Source: Pusillimonas noertemannii (GTDB lineage Bacteria > Pseudomonadota > Gammaproteobacteria > Burkholderiales > Burkholderiaceae_B). From it: DNA of 64,000 bases. Within the stretch, counting starts at the first letter, position 1; each line of letters begins with the position of its first letter. The stretch covers positions 249,064 to 313,063 of the forward strand of contig NZ_QEKO01000002.1 in the NCBI RefSeq assembly GCF_003096595.1, read 5' to 3'. Shown here one piece after another: positions 28,501 through 36,819 of this stretch. The translations under genes were made by a program, and so were the position numbers. The notes under the pieces were generated by a model that was given only the letters and a program-made list of their open reading frames with translations, was not told the DNA's origin and ran no database searches.

Positions 28501-29128
28501 CGAATCCCATTTCAGCCAGCAACGACCAAACGCCAACGGCCAGGGGCTTCGGGGTGTAATACTCGTACTGGCTCCCCACCTTGCCATCAGCGCCTGTCAT
28601 GCCACCGCCATTGCCCGAATACTGGGCGAGAATCCGGCGGTGTTCGTCCGTGACTTCGGCAATGGCCCCCATTTCGATCTGCGAAAGCAAATCCATGGCG
28701 TCCCGGTTCGCGCGCTTGCGCTGGGAAGCCTTGATGTCGGGGTTGAACTCGAACAGGGTTGCGGGCGGCGCGTCCGGCTCATTTACAATGGCCGGCGGCT
28801 CTTCCTGGGCTGTGACGGGTTCTGACGGCTGACCATGCTCAAGGGGCGCAGCGGTAGCGCCGTTCAGCTTCTGCACGATTTCACGCATGCGAACGGCCAG
28901 CTTCAATTTCTCCATCAGGTCTGACGGTTCATCGCCAAGCTGGCCCATGCTGCGCAGCAGGCCGGAAAGCTCGCCAGCGAGGCGCAAGGTCTCGATGGAG
29001 GGCATTCCGCTTACCTTGTCCAGGGCAACGCCAGAAAGCGCCAGCGTTGCCGCCTGGATAATTTCACCGATTGCCGGCGGCTCCTGCATTACTTCTTCGG
29101 CTGTGAGGTCGCCGGCATGTTGCGTCAT
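22520..29128 (-). CDS. DarB-like polyvalent protein: DNA methylase plus SNF2-type helicase
   Basis: The 2202-residue protein has an N-terminal N6-adenine methylase-like module: the SAM motif VLDPSAGTGIFG (about 214-225) and NVPF (about 279-282) in place of the usual NPPY/F. Then comes an SF2/SNF2 helicase: GFDVGLGKTF (Walker A, about 930), VIDEAHSY (about 1090) and QRNGRGARQGN (motif VI region, about 1540). Long coiled and unknown domains follow to the end. This design is that of P1 DarB/DdrB-type proteins, which are packaged in the head, enter with the DNA and protect it from restriction. It lies 4 bases after the 1553-residue polyvalent gene, with which it must be co-transcribed. Confidence 0.88.
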   Translation of the reverse strand: MTQHAGDLTAEEVMQEPPAIGEIIQAATLALSGVALDKVSGMPSIETLRLAGELSGLLRSMGQLGDEPSDLMEKLKLAVRMREIVQKLNGATAAPLEHGQPSEPVTAQEEPPAIVNEPDAPPATLFEFNPDIKASQRKRANRDAMDLLSQIEMGAIAEVTDEHRRILAQYSGNGGGMTGADGKVGSQYEYYTPKPLAVGVWSLLAEMGFEGGKVLDPSAGTGIFGATAPDGAVIDAVELDQTSGRINQLINAKNNVTISAFESVAANTPDEIYDAVVTNVPFGDVAARGKERFKDERYQHESLEGYFILRSLEKLRPRGLAAFICSKGFVSNRGAKESKLRFAASLKAEFMGAYRLPNKMFEAGGADVVTDVLVFRKFDHDTIDKIAELQQQNPDALRSANVLWEPFLEGKYFQDEGRRFILGETAIGTGRWGEVERVVNDDSIGNISRLLRRFGESRINWEALGAAETRAITYTNGDTVTSAGVTYQYRDGTFVAVKAPEGDAAQADTLLRVSTALDALGSRTGWAESSALVDGLAARSDYDSIPPWLNSAVRAIRSQFPEAERDQAYSVIRTALALQEALQSHSSEEPFAYAESYPGLTADIKVAARAARKLPKSLPSNIKDALKLLSPGVVYTVRSDEFTPRWTGTAPAQVEATPLTPTQQYERAKYEQADENGFIPLAVLRETMGADFDPFVSDDWCVSADGQGAMSADDYYAGNYAEFLARTNAEILAVEDEALRAKLVAQRQAAEGRLVKTDVGELSFNLSSPYIEIARKVEFLRKYVDPGFSLLVGGADGPEVRFDQTQSKLARNSEQLRNMRRFADYIKNGTLSTRTTQAEKEDDPEVERSRVERLRELISSSNQQFDAWARANPAIQAELNSRFADPENLYFRQPDDESPLEIPGLNPAFQPHGYQNAAIRQYARRMSGILGFDVGLGKTFTALTAVQHIHAIGVKRKTFFVVPNATLTNWRKETMACYSDTSDCLFVGMDVAEDGTATVNSSNYVRDLNAILNNEHRKIYMTLEAFSMIPLREETRESYAQYLTTVDESFDASSITSKSESVKTEGKLEKAVQGAGKGSAAVPFFEDMGVDSIVIDEAHSYKNSKTTTDFQGAKYLSAPTVSNRGMDAQIKTWYIRGQSKLNDGVLALTATPITNSPLEIYSMLTLAVGEAEVNRRMGGVRGADAFMEAFCDISEETTTSLAGVERMNRVFRGLNNTALLRNVLGEVATIRSAVEVGLKVPGIDPVPVPVSLSEPPIMAELRRLQAVYSAASAMQREKDVLPEEEAAVHAEMERTGETLELLAHPFNFINKVTKLIADPELADQSTVFLITDATKAKKAVEQFNKRAVREERSRRTPLLKDENIVKRVIKKSGDNDYEVLTVKVAAQIDDDRIVIDTETYSTQLEFIKIADKLGLSLDATIPPKIAAFLENFQREQATPSAGGAAKQLVFCDMLGLHNKLKLLLTTRAGVSASAISIINGEAVRDPADMQDIQDGFNANGEDNRYRVIIANKKAEVGINLQKGTQAIHHLTVGWTPDSIHQRNGRGARQGNVVDAVRAYFYDAIGTFDQYKRQIVSKKSDWIGELMSGTGNKVQVSAGMSRQDIEMLAEAAGSEEGMRRVQERIATREAEERRRAAQEALASNVQNMIAQRAIVDRYPNVGSFLAERVADAAETYLLVTKAEARLAAAEKAEDEGRISRAQVALNKAKAAYEKLAEPIRASIRIDGSGSYDTLEKALSQSSWMLRTRGSYEVKGIDREQVISSVSNVANGNRYYGLKFEVVEDGPVSQDWEIEISTAEQLAKQSEEKAAKLCGPAGVKDDRIEQVKGGQARVVRGQIVGAGDFVLDRLDNLWIMESSDKAYRLDVEGGRKYTANADILLTGNIVAKEHADYRACVARAAKEDDALIARMGGALTSGAQGYFSFNTDVRDALQARPKMKAEARTIRFAEPMFPHLYRGETQGDPLLDRITTEQRGIVEIQDNYAIFEADAVESDGGYVGSPQLASDLVAYAIRHGVQVSYVAASEILGVRDSSKHIANALDRVIGAPSAEAFNAALEAVDTVEAIDALAEDFLARHYKAMQIGPNEAWFTLAPWQFSAMMRRREAQLTPPEPEVVPEPQEPAAQPSGGDPNELVAIIGDTKAFKDTIKSVALSMGIKAIFRGKYPNRSLPSAPQNSWVVPRKVYDRLLDTHADGVRRNSITIA

Positions 29129-29132
29129 TTGG

Positions 29133-32100
29133 TTAGGCTCCAGAAAGGGCGGCGCTGGCCGCTTTGGTCATCTGTGCGATGTAAGCGCGGGTAGCGTCAG
29201 CCCAAAGGGCCTCCATTTCCTGATTACCGGCGTTTTCATTGCGAATGGCCTCAAGCTTCGCAGGTACGTCGCCGTCCAAAGCGTCCGTTTTTCCTTCAAT
29301 CACAGCTTGAAGGAACGTTTTCGCCTGACCCTCTCCCGATGCTTCCGCCTGGGGTTCTGCCTGGGCCTCTGCGCGCGCGATCAGAAACGCGGCATAGTCC
29401 ATGCCGGTCTTCGTGGTTTGCCGCTCTTCGAGGTATCGCCCGTCTTCCGCCTCCAAGCGTCGGCGGCCATCATGGGAAACGACCTTGTAGCCGTCAGCTA
29501 CGCGGCTATCCACCAGCGATTTGCGCGTAATGACAGCCCCGGCACTCTTTACCTGCGCTACGAGCGCCAGCCTTGTCCTCTCGGCGTTCGCGGGCGTCAT
29601 GCCGCTGGTGAATTCGGCAATCTCTGCGTTGACCTTATCGGCTTGCTCGGCTGCTCTGGCGTCTCTTTCTGCGCGAAGGCGTCGGGTCTCTTCGGCCTCC
29701 GCCTGCTCTGCCGCATATTCAGGCGTCAGTCGGTATTCGTCCGTCTTGATCGTGTCTTCTATATCGTCCACGCGATACCGGCGAACCTCGCCGCTGCCGT
29801 CTCCCCCAAGGGTCTCAACCTCATACATGTCTCCCGTGGGGTGCTGAATGCGCTGCGCAATACGCTGGCGGCCATACGTTGAATCCCACTCGCGGCCAAT
29901 GTTGGGGTCTGCTGGCGTTTCGATCATGGCAATGAGCCAGTCGATCATGCTGGGCGCATCGTCATCGGAATACATGGCCGTGATGCCGCTCGGCGTCTTC
30001 ACGCGGTCGCCGCCATCCTCGCCCACGAACACCATGGCCTTGCCGTCGCCGCCCATGTCGATTCGACCGATGACGTTGCCGCCCTTACGGATTTTGCCGA
30101 CATACGACTGTTCGCCCGCCGAATCCAGCGCAGCATCTGGCGTATGCTCTACGATTTCTTCCAACGGTTCGCCATCGGACGCGAAGGTCTGGCCTATCTC
30201 GCCTTCGTCAACGGCGAATTCGGCCAGAATGTCCATGGCTTCACGAATGCTTGCGGCAACGTCTTCCTCAAGCGCCGCCTGTTCGGCATTGCCCTCGGCG
30301 GCATTGATCGGCGCATTGTTCTCCACCACATCGAGCGCGACTTGAAGCTGGGCCACGGCATGGCCCACATCGTCAAGGACGGTTCCGCCAAAGAATCCCC
30401 ATTCGACGCTTGCGCCGTGGCGTTTGGCGGCTTCATCCATGACCCGTGCGGATTGGAATGGCGAATAGTCGGATTCATCCACCGAGGCGCTTAGCCAGGC
30501 CTTGAACTCCTTTGAGGCGTTCTCGAACTGGTAGGCGGCATCAACAGACGCCGCCTTTTCGGCGTCTTCGTCAACCGGGGCGGAAATGTCAGCGCCCACG
30601 GCTTCCAGCGCCTGGCGTAGGCCACCAAAGATAGCGGCATCGCGGAAAAACGCATTGAAGGCCTTGGCGCGCGTAACGGTGCGCAAGGCGTTGCCATTTT
30701 TCATGCCGTACGTGGTCGCAGCGCCACGCTTGCTTGTGCCGATTTCTTGATAGCCTTCCGCAAACGCATCAATGACGAACTTCTGGCCAGTAACGATGCC
30801 GGAATCTGTTTGCACCTTCACGCTGTTCAGGAACGCCCATCCGTCCTTCACATTTTCAAGGTCTCGGCTCGCCTTGCGCTCGGCATCCTTGTTGGCTTGA
30901 ATCTCTGCGCGCTGTTCAGGCGATATTCCTGCCCATTCGTCAATCTGGCGGGCGCGCTCTTTTTGGGTCTTGCCAAGCTTGATGCCGGTTGATCGGGCAA
31001 ATACCTCTGCGCTGGCCTTGTTTCTGTCGCTACCAACACTGGCAAGAATTCGGCGCAGGTAATCCGCATCCTTGCCGTCAATGGCATTAACAAGGCGCAT
31101 AATCCATTCGCTACGCCCGCCCACCTCAATACCATGCTTTCGATATATGGCAATGGCGGCACCGGCCAGCGGCGCGTCATCAGGCAATGCGGCGAGTTCC
31201 GCCGCGCCCGCTTCCTGTAGCTTTTCCTTCGCAATTGCACGAAGGCGGTCAACCAATTCGCGATACGCCTGGTTGGCGGCGCTGTTGGCGGCGTATTCAG
31301 GGGTATCGTGCAAGATAGACAGGCGGGAATCCCATGACTTGATGCCGGCGGCCTCAAGTGCATCGCGCGCCCGGAATATGTAGCCGTCTTCGCCCCTCGG
31401 GTTTACGGCATCGCCCAAGCGGCGCTCTTCGGCCTTGGCCTGCTCTGAATCCGCAATCGCCTCAATATCTACCGAAGCCACCAGGGCGTTTATACGCTCG
31501 GCCTCTTTGCCCCATGCCTTGATGTAGGCATCAATAAGCGCCTGGTGCTCATTCTCGGGCGTGTCCGCTGGCGTTTCCTCGGTCTTTTCCCCGGCCGCTT
31601 CTGCCAGTTCGGCAAGCAAGGCATCCGGGTCAATATCGGCAACGCTGGTGGTGTCTTCGGATACAGTGTAGCCAGCCGCGCGCATCCGATTCGCCGTCTC
31701 TTCGGCGTGTTGCGTGAGAACCTTTGCGGTTCCATCCGTCTGCTCTGCAAGCTCGCGCCAGGCATCTTCCCCGGCTTTCGTGTTCGCGTAGAACATCGTG
31801 AACATTCCGTCCACGGCCCGATACGACAGATCCGTTTTGACCGGCGTTTCGGGCTGATCAAGTTTCAGCGTACCCGGAGCCGCAGCCGATTCTTTGGCCC
31901 ACGCCTCGGTTTTCGCGTTGAACTCTTTCGCCGCCTCTGCTGCATCCTTATCGCGGCAATCCATATCGAATACGGTCTCCATGCCTGATTCCAGGGATAG
32001 ATACCGCTGATTGCCGGAATTGAACACGCCAAAGACAATGCGCGATCCGCCCGGATTCAGTTCGCCGCCGGCGGTAGCGCCCCCAACGTCCTTCTGAACC

Positions 32101-33794
32101 GACAGTTCGTTTTCTCGCGTCCAGCCGTGCGCCGTAACCAGCATGCCCAGTATTTGCACCGAGTAGTGCGGCTCTTCGATGGGCGCGAACGTCTGGTCGT
32201 TGCTGAAATCATGCTCACCAACCGCATACCTTGATGCATTGCCAGGCTTAAAGAAGTACGGCACGCCGTCTTTTTCGACGTACACGTTCTCCGCGCCCAC
32301 TTCGTCAATGCGCGCCACGCCAAGCGCTTGCAATTTCTCTTGCGTGTCGATTTCGCTGGCCTTAGACCAGTCGATTGCCGGGGCCGCCGCCGGTTCCGGG
32401 TCTGCCCCCATGACGGCGCGCGCAGCATCCTGCGGGCTGCTCTGCTTGACCCATTCAGCATCCACGGCATCGGGATTGACCTCAATTGCGCCCTGCGCAT
32501 CCGAACGGCTCATGCTCCAGCCGCTTTCAATGGCCTCAAGAACCGATTCCTCCCACACGACGCGGGCAGACCGGACGGGGCGGCTTTCGGCGGCGATCTT
32601 CGCCACTTCCAATTCCCGCTGCGCCTGGGTCAGCTCCGTTTCAAGCTGGGCGATTTCGGTTTTCAATCCCTCGATGGACTGCATGCGGTCGGCCCGTCGG
32701 GCGTTCGCGCGCGCGAAGGCCGCGCTGTTCTTTTCGGCCAGCTTCATGATGCGCCGCGCCACTTCCCGGACATTCAGATCATTGCCGCGCTCGGGGGCAA
32801 CGACAATCGTTATGTCCTTTTTGTTCAGCATCCACTTCCACGACACCAGTTCATCGGTCGGGGCAATGCGCGTGGGCGTTACGTCCGGGTTATGGAAAAA
32901 CACGGACACGGTTTGGCCGTCCGAAAGCTCGAACACGGCGGCCACGTTGGCCGTGCCGCGCTGCTTGAACGGCTCGGTAATCTGCAAGGCCGAAGGCTTC
33001 ACGGTCTGGCCGGCGCGCTCCATGACGCTGCGAATGATGTTCATCTGGCGCTCAAGGCGCTGGAACGGCACCACAAGCGCGTCCAGGGTCATGACGCTAT
33101 CGGCATCGTCCATAATCTCGGCCACGGTTACGGAGTCAAGCAACAGCCCGCCCGCGTCATTGCGGCGCACGTCATACAGAACGCGATCCAGAGTCACGCC
33201 CAGGGGGGCGGCGTTGTCATCCCATTGAAGTTTGCGGTTCATGTCTTCTAGTCCTTCGAAAGGCAATTGGTCAGCCGATAGCGGGCGGCTCAAGTCGGAA
33301 TTCTTGAGCCACCACTTGAATTGAGAAATTGAGCAAGGGATAAGGCTTTTCAGGCCCTTCCAGCCTTTGTCATAGCTACCCAGGTACGCATTGCGCGCAG
33401 CCTCTTCATCGGGGAAGGCAAGCATGACCTTGTGTTCATCGAACCGGCCATCCCAATACTGGTTGATGACATAGACCATTTCGGACTGCGGGTAGTAGCC
33501 CACAAACACGTCCACGGCATCGCCATCAGCGCCCTTGGTTCCGCCCACATACCCGTAATGGGCGGCCATGCGGCTTACCCAGCGCTTGCCGGCATCCGAC
33601 ACGCCGGTACGGTATGAGTTGCGCGGCTGTTCGATGACGATAGGCAGGCCGTAGAGCGTGAACCGGCCCATCTTGTAGTTGCCCGGCTTCTTTTGTGCGT
33701 CGGTCGGCTCAGGCAGCCGGTTAACGCCGAAAGCGCCTTCATTTGAGGCGCTCTCGATGGTCAGGAATTGGGAGTCTGCGGGTGTCGTAGCCAT
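29133..33794 (-). CDS. Large polyvalent protein with InPase-like and DarA-C-like domains
   Basis: The 1553-residue protein has an N-terminal domain (about 35-180: NYKMGRFTLYGLPIVIEQP, GADGDAVDVFVGYYP, KGWKGLKSLIPCS) that matches the pyrophosphatase-like module described in phage polyvalent proteins. Residues about 195-400 (TLDRVLYDVRRNDAGGLLLD, FELSDGQTVSVFFHNP) look like the C-terminal DarA domain. The remainder is Ala/Glu-rich, largely helical, and carries several unassigned modules. Together with the DarB-like and DarA-N-like neighbours it is expected to be a virion-packaged antirestriction or host-conflict factor. Domain names come from family knowledge; the enzymatic activity is unproven. 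Confidence 0.78.
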   Translation of the reverse strand: MATTPADSQFLTIESASNEGAFGVNRLPEPTDAQKKPGNYKMGRFTLYGLPIVIEQPRNSYRTGVSDAGKRWVSRMAAHYGYVGGTKGADGDAVDVFVGYYPQSEMVYVINQYWDGRFDEHKVMLAFPDEEAARNAYLGSYDKGWKGLKSLIPCSISQFKWWLKNSDLSRPLSADQLPFEGLEDMNRKLQWDDNAAPLGVTLDRVLYDVRRNDAGGLLLDSVTVAEIMDDADSVMTLDALVVPFQRLERQMNIIRSVMERAGQTVKPSALQITEPFKQRGTANVAAVFELSDGQTVSVFFHNPDVTPTRIAPTDELVSWKWMLNKKDITIVVAPERGNDLNVREVARRIMKLAEKNSAAFARANARRADRMQSIEGLKTEIAQLETELTQAQRELEVAKIAAESRPVRSARVVWEESVLEAIESGWSMSRSDAQGAIEVNPDAVDAEWVKQSSPQDAARAVMGADPEPAAAPAIDWSKASEIDTQEKLQALGVARIDEVGAENVYVEKDGVPYFFKPGNASRYAVGEHDFSNDQTFAPIEEPHYSVQILGMLVTAHGWTRENELSVQKDVGGATAGGELNPGGSRIVFGVFNSGNQRYLSLESGMETVFDMDCRDKDAAEAAKEFNAKTEAWAKESAAAPGTLKLDQPETPVKTDLSYRAVDGMFTMFYANTKAGEDAWRELAEQTDGTAKVLTQHAEETANRMRAAGYTVSEDTTSVADIDPDALLAELAEAAGEKTEETPADTPENEHQALIDAYIKAWGKEAERINALVASVDIEAIADSEQAKAEERRLGDAVNPRGEDGYIFRARDALEAAGIKSWDSRLSILHDTPEYAANSAANQAYRELVDRLRAIAKEKLQEAGAAELAALPDDAPLAGAAIAIYRKHGIEVGGRSEWIMRLVNAIDGKDADYLRRILASVGSDRNKASAEVFARSTGIKLGKTQKERARQIDEWAGISPEQRAEIQANKDAERKASRDLENVKDGWAFLNSVKVQTDSGIVTGQKFVIDAFAEGYQEIGTSKRGAATTYGMKNGNALRTVTRAKAFNAFFRDAAIFGGLRQALEAVGADISAPVDEDAEKAASVDAAYQFENASKEFKAWLSASVDESDYSPFQSARVMDEAAKRHGASVEWGFFGGTVLDDVGHAVAQLQVALDVVENNAPINAAEGNAEQAALEEDVAASIREAMDILAEFAVDEGEIGQTFASDGEPLEEIVEHTPDAALDSAGEQSYVGKIRKGGNVIGRIDMGGDGKAMVFVGEDGGDRVKTPSGITAMYSDDDAPSMIDWLIAMIETPADPNIGREWDSTYGRQRIAQRIQHPTGDMYEVETLGGDGSGEVRRYRVDDIEDTIKTDEYRLTPEYAAEQAEAEETRRLRAERDARAAEQADKVNAEIAEFTSGMTPANAERTRLALVAQVKSAGAVITRKSLVDSRVADGYKVVSHDGRRRLEAEDGRYLEERQTTKTGMDYAAFLIARAEAQAEPQAEASGEGQAKTFLQAVIEGKTDALDGDVPAKLEAIRNENAGNQEMEALWADATRAYIAQMTKAASAALSGA

Positions 33795-33843
33795 AGCAGA
33801 ATCGTATGGCCCTGCACCCGCAGGAAAGGGGTACGTTTTCCGC

Positions 33844-34326
33844 CTATGCGGGCTGCGCGTTCAATGCGGCGATTTCACCGCGCACCGCCGCGATGGCCTC
33901 TTTCAGGTCGTCGCGCTTTTGCGTCAAGGCCACCTCCATGCGTGGCGCGGCAGTACGTACGCTGGGCGGCAGCTTGACCAGCGCGCGCGCCAGCTTCTTC
34001 TGGAACTTGGAGCGTCCGGCATCCAGCGACTTGACGATTTCGCCAATGGCCGCCACATGATCGTCCTGATTGCGGATCGGCAGCACCGAACCATTCACCA
34101 GCACTTGGAATATGTCGCCAGACTGTTTGATGCGAAACACGACCTTTTGAGAATCGCTCATGGTCAGCGTCATTTCGCGGTAGCTCACGCCGGAAGAGCG
34201 CTTCGGGCTGGCCGACACGTCCTGGGCGATGACATTGGCCCCGGCGCGCGCGAAATACTTGATGGCCTGCTTGGCGGCCTTGTCCTTGGTGGACATGTCT
34301 TCAAACGAAAATAGAATGTTCTTCAT
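33844..34326 (-). CDS. DarA N-terminal-domain-like protein
   Basis: The protein has 160 residues from ATG 34326 (a longer frame upstream overlaps the spike gene and is rejected). It has an alpha/beta N-terminus (NILFSFEDMSTKDKAAKQAI), a central beta region (SGVSYREMTLTMSDSQ, GDIFQVLVNGSVLPIRNQDD) and a C-terminal coiled helix. This corresponds to what is called the DarA N-terminal domain. It is the first gene of the Dar block, 50 bases upstream of the 1553-residue gene, as if P1 darA had been split here into separate genes. Confidence 0.6.
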   Translation of the reverse strand: MKNILFSFEDMSTKDKAAKQAIKYFARAGANVIAQDVSASPKRSSGVSYREMTLTMSDSQKVVFRIKQSGDIFQVLVNGSVLPIRNQDDHVAAIGEIVKSLDAGRSKFQKKLARALVKLPPSVRTAAPRMEVALTQKRDDLKEAIAAVRGEIAALNAQPA

Positions 34327-34333
34327 GGTTCCC

Positions 34334-34930
34334 TCAATGGCTATGGTGATTGCTATTTGCCCCGTCTGCGAGAATGTCGCCCGTTGCGTTGACATTGCCC
34401 TTGACGCCGATATTCCCCTCGACAGAGACCCCGGAGCCGCCGGATACGGCCATGCCGCCCTTGCCGACGATGGCCCCATCAACCAGCATGTTCCCCTTTA
34501 CGTGGGTATCGGCAGCGTCAATGGTGGCGCTGGGCGCTTGCACAATGACATGCGTGCCGGACTTGATCAGGAAGTCGCCCCCCGCAATCATCCGCATGAG
34601 CGTTTCGGCCAACAACTCCATGTTTGCATGGTGCCAGCGCCGCCAGCCTGTAGAGTTTCCCGCCTGCGGGTTGCGGTATCCCGTGATGATCGGATAGCGC
34701 GGATCGCCGCCAATGAAGGCCACCCATATAGGATCGCCCGGGGTGATTTCGATTTCGGTGGTGTTTGCGCCGGCCCGCGACTTGTCGCCGATGGAATACT
34801 CGATTTCAGCCTCGGGCAGCACGTCGCCGCCGTCCGTCAGGCCCGGTATCTCAACCCGGCAGGTGCGCCGGTCGGCATCGTACGAGCGAACAATCGCCGG
34901 GTATCGGCCCGGCATCAGGCCTATTTCCAC
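34334..34930 (-). CDS. Baseplate central spike (gpV/gp5-like)
   Basis: The protein has 198 residues from GTG 34930, with GGAGGAA upstream. The N-terminal OB-fold-like domain has CRVEIPGLTDGG and DPIWVAFIGGDPRYPIITGY. The C-terminus is a repetitive beta-helix (HVKGNMLVDGAIVGKGG; VEGNIGVKGNVNATGDI) ending NSNHHSH, whose H-x-H motif fits the metal-binding spike apex. It should pierce the outer membrane and sits after the hub gene. Confidence 0.88.
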   Translation of the reverse strand: MEIGLMPGRYPAIVRSYDADRRTCRVEIPGLTDGGDVLPEAEIEYSIGDKSRAGANTTEIEITPGDPIWVAFIGGDPRYPIITGYRNPQAGNSTGWRRWHHANMELLAETLMRMIAGGDFLIKSGTHVIVQAPSATIDAADTHVKGNMLVDGAIVGKGGMAVSGGSGVSVEGNIGVKGNVNATGDILADGANSNHHSH

Positions 34931-34933
34931 CGC

Positions 34934-35830
34934 TCATTCCTCCACGCTTCCCAGCCATAGCCGGGAATACTGGTTGCTACCGTCGCCGTCCACGTTGTTC
35001 TCGAACACATGCGCCGCCGTGATGACGACAAGCGGCTTTTCAGAGGCCACGCTCACCACGTCGCCGGCGTTGATTTGGGCAGAAAATCCCAGCTTGGCGG
35101 TTTTCTTGAGCACCAGGCAGCGTGTCATGTTGCGCAGTCGAAGCGCGTTCTTGAATGGCGCGTACGCGGCCAGTCTGGGCTTGTCGCGGTTGCCGAACAC
35201 AGCCGCCCCCGCGTCATTGGTCGAAAAGAACCACGGCACAAGATGGCGCTCAAGAAAGCCGCTGTCCACATCTTCAATGGCGTTGTCAGGGATTGCGGTA
35301 ACGGGCGCTTGCTTGATCAGGTCGGGCAGCCGATAGAAGCGTAGACGCCCGGATTTCCATCGAAGCGTGCCGCCTTCCTCTTGCAGGACGCGGGCAACCT
35401 GAAACGTAGGGGTCTGGCCCACCGGGCAATAGAAGCGCGGGATTTGAAAATCGTTCTCGATGCCTTTCACGGCCGCGCCACAGGCCCGGTACGCTTCCAG
35501 CAGGGTGCAGTTTTCTTTGATGATGGCGCGCTGGCGAACAAACGAGGCCTGATGGCAGGCATCCAGCAGCGCCGTGACGCGGATTGCGCCGCTATCGTGC
35601 TGGCCCTGGGCCTCACGGCCTACGACGCGCTGCGCCTTGATGATACGCACCGTATCACCGTCGCGGCCTACCGTCATGGTCTTGCCCTCGGCCAGGTGCG
35701 CGCGCATTTCTTCGTCCGCCCGAATATCGGCCTCAAACGTGAACGGCACCGGGGCCATGTCGGAGCGGGCCACGGCGGACTTGATAATGTCGCCGCGTAC
35801 CTGATTGCCGTTTTCGAGGTAGACCAGCAT
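34934..35830 (-). CDS. Baseplate hub protein (gp27/gpD-like)
   Basis: The protein has 298 residues. A beta-rich N-terminal domain (FTFEADIRADEEMRAHLAEG), a middle region with ENCTLLEAYRACGAAVKGIE, and a late domain (INAGDVVSVASEKPLVVITA) match the layout of hub proteins that form the platform for the spike. It is immediately followed by the spike gene (4 bases), the usual order. Confidence 0.75.
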   Translation of the reverse strand: MLVYLENGNQVRGDIIKSAVARSDMAPVPFTFEADIRADEEMRAHLAEGKTMTVGRDGDTVRIIKAQRVVGREAQGQHDSGAIRVTALLDACHQASFVRQRAIIKENCTLLEAYRACGAAVKGIENDFQIPRFYCPVGQTPTFQVARVLQEEGGTLRWKSGRLRFYRLPDLIKQAPVTAIPDNAIEDVDSGFLERHLVPWFFSTNDAGAAVFGNRDKPRLAAYAPFKNALRLRNMTRCLVLKKTAKLGFSAQINAGDVVSVASEKPLVVITAAHVFENNVDGDGSNQYSRLWLGSVEE

Positions 35831-35833
35831 GGC

Positions 35834-36202
35834 CTACACCGTGATGATGGGCTGATAGAACGCTCGGCGCGGCATTTCCGCTTCCATGGCGTTTATGTCC
35901 GCCGCAATCTCGGAAGCGGAGCGCCCGAACACGTCCAGGCCCAGCCCGCGCGACGCCTCAAGCTGCAAGGCGGTCTCGCGCTCGACGTACAGCAGGAACA
36001 GTGGGCGGATAAGCGCCCATTCTGAATCGCTGATTTCCGTCTCGCCGTCAACAGTCTCGGGGGCGGAAGTCAAGTATCCGTACCCGTAATAGAAGAGCGT
36101 TGCCGCCAGCGCCTGGGCCTTGACAGCTTCATCCCCGAGAATGTTCCCAGCCTCCCGCTCCTTTTCAGAGAAACGGGCGGCCAGTTCGTCCAGCGTTGCC
36201 AT
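35834..36202 (-). CDS. Small helical virion-associated protein
   Basis: The 122-residue acidic, helical protein (RFSEKEREAGNILGDEAVKA; LIRPLFLLYVERETALQLEA) has no recognised motif. It is wedged between the tail-tube-like gene, whose stop it overlaps by one base, and the hub gene. This makes it a likely tail or completion protein. Confidence 0.6.
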   Translation of the reverse strand: MATLDELAARFSEKEREAGNILGDEAVKAQALAATLFYYGYGYLTSAPETVDGETEISDSEWALIRPLFLLYVERETALQLEASRGLGLDVFGRSASEIAADINAMEAEMPRRAFYQPIITV

Positions 36203-36702
36203 TACCGATAATCGCTCGAATTACCGGCTTCTTTCTCGCCGAAGTAGTGGTAGAACATCGTGCCGTTGAAAAGCAGAACCTGCGAACGGTTCTCCCAGTC
36301 ACGGTCGGGGTTGTCCATGACCATGAAGCAATCCACGATGCGCTTCATGTTCAGGTATTTTTGAGGCGTACCCTCGTAGACCTTGGCATTGAACTTGCCT
36401 CCGCCAGCGATAATATCGACAAGCATCTGATCGATAGAGCCGGCCACGGTCTCCATGAAGGCGACTTGGCCCTGATGGTTAACCCTAAGCTGTTGGGCTT
36501 CCCAGGCCGCCGCGCCAAGCGGGGTAGGCACCTCGATTTCACCGGACGGCGAAAGCTCGGGCCACGGGGCCTGCTTGCACAGCAAATAGTTCTGCTCGAA
36601 ACCCTCGATTTCGAGGGTGAAGTCGGAGTTGATTACCTTCGCGCCCAGCGCCTGGCCGGCGTCATGGAACTGCTTCAAGTAATTAGCGTTGGATACCGTC
36701 AT
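36202..36702 (-). CDS. Probable tail tube protein
   Basis: The 166-residue protein contains FEQNYLLCKQAPWPELSPSG, then a beta-rich core, then IVDCFMVMDNPDRDWENRSQ and FNGTMFYHYFGE. The latter resembles the conserved end of tail-tube proteins in contractile phages. Size and neighbourhood (assembly chaperone upstream, hub downstream) agree. The alternative is a baseplate protein with the same fold. Confidence 0.6.
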   Translation of the reverse strand: MTVSNANYLKQFHDAGQALGAKVINSDFTLEIEGFEQNYLLCKQAPWPELSPSGEIEVPTPLGAAAWEAQQLRVNHQGQVAFMETVAGSIDQMLVDIIAGGGKFNAKVYEGTPQKYLNMKRIVDCFMVMDNPDRDWENRSQVLLFNGTMFYHYFGEKEAGNSSDYR

Positions 36703-36756
36703 GGTGGCCGCCCTTGGTGATTGAATACGGAATAGGTGTTGGTGCTCAAACTGTAG

Positions 36757-36784
36757 TCAACGGGGCGGGCCGGAACCCCGTTGA
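36757..36784 (-). terminator. Stem-loop between chaperone and tail tube genes
   Basis: A 9-bp stem TCAACGGGG (36757-36765) / CCCCGTTGA (36776-36784) with a 10-nt loop lies in the 117-bp gap after the chaperone frameshift product. No strong T run follows on the - strand, so it is more likely an attenuator or mRNA-stability element than a full terminator. Confidence 0.4.
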
Positions 36785-36819
36785 TTTTCCAGATTCAGGG
36801 CGATCTAGGCGGATTGACG

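Noticed and set aside
29133-33794. A metabolic inorganic pyrophosphatase
   Set aside because: The pyrophosphatase-like module is only the first domain of a 1553-residue phage polyvalent protein next to Dar genes, so a housekeeping role is unlikely.
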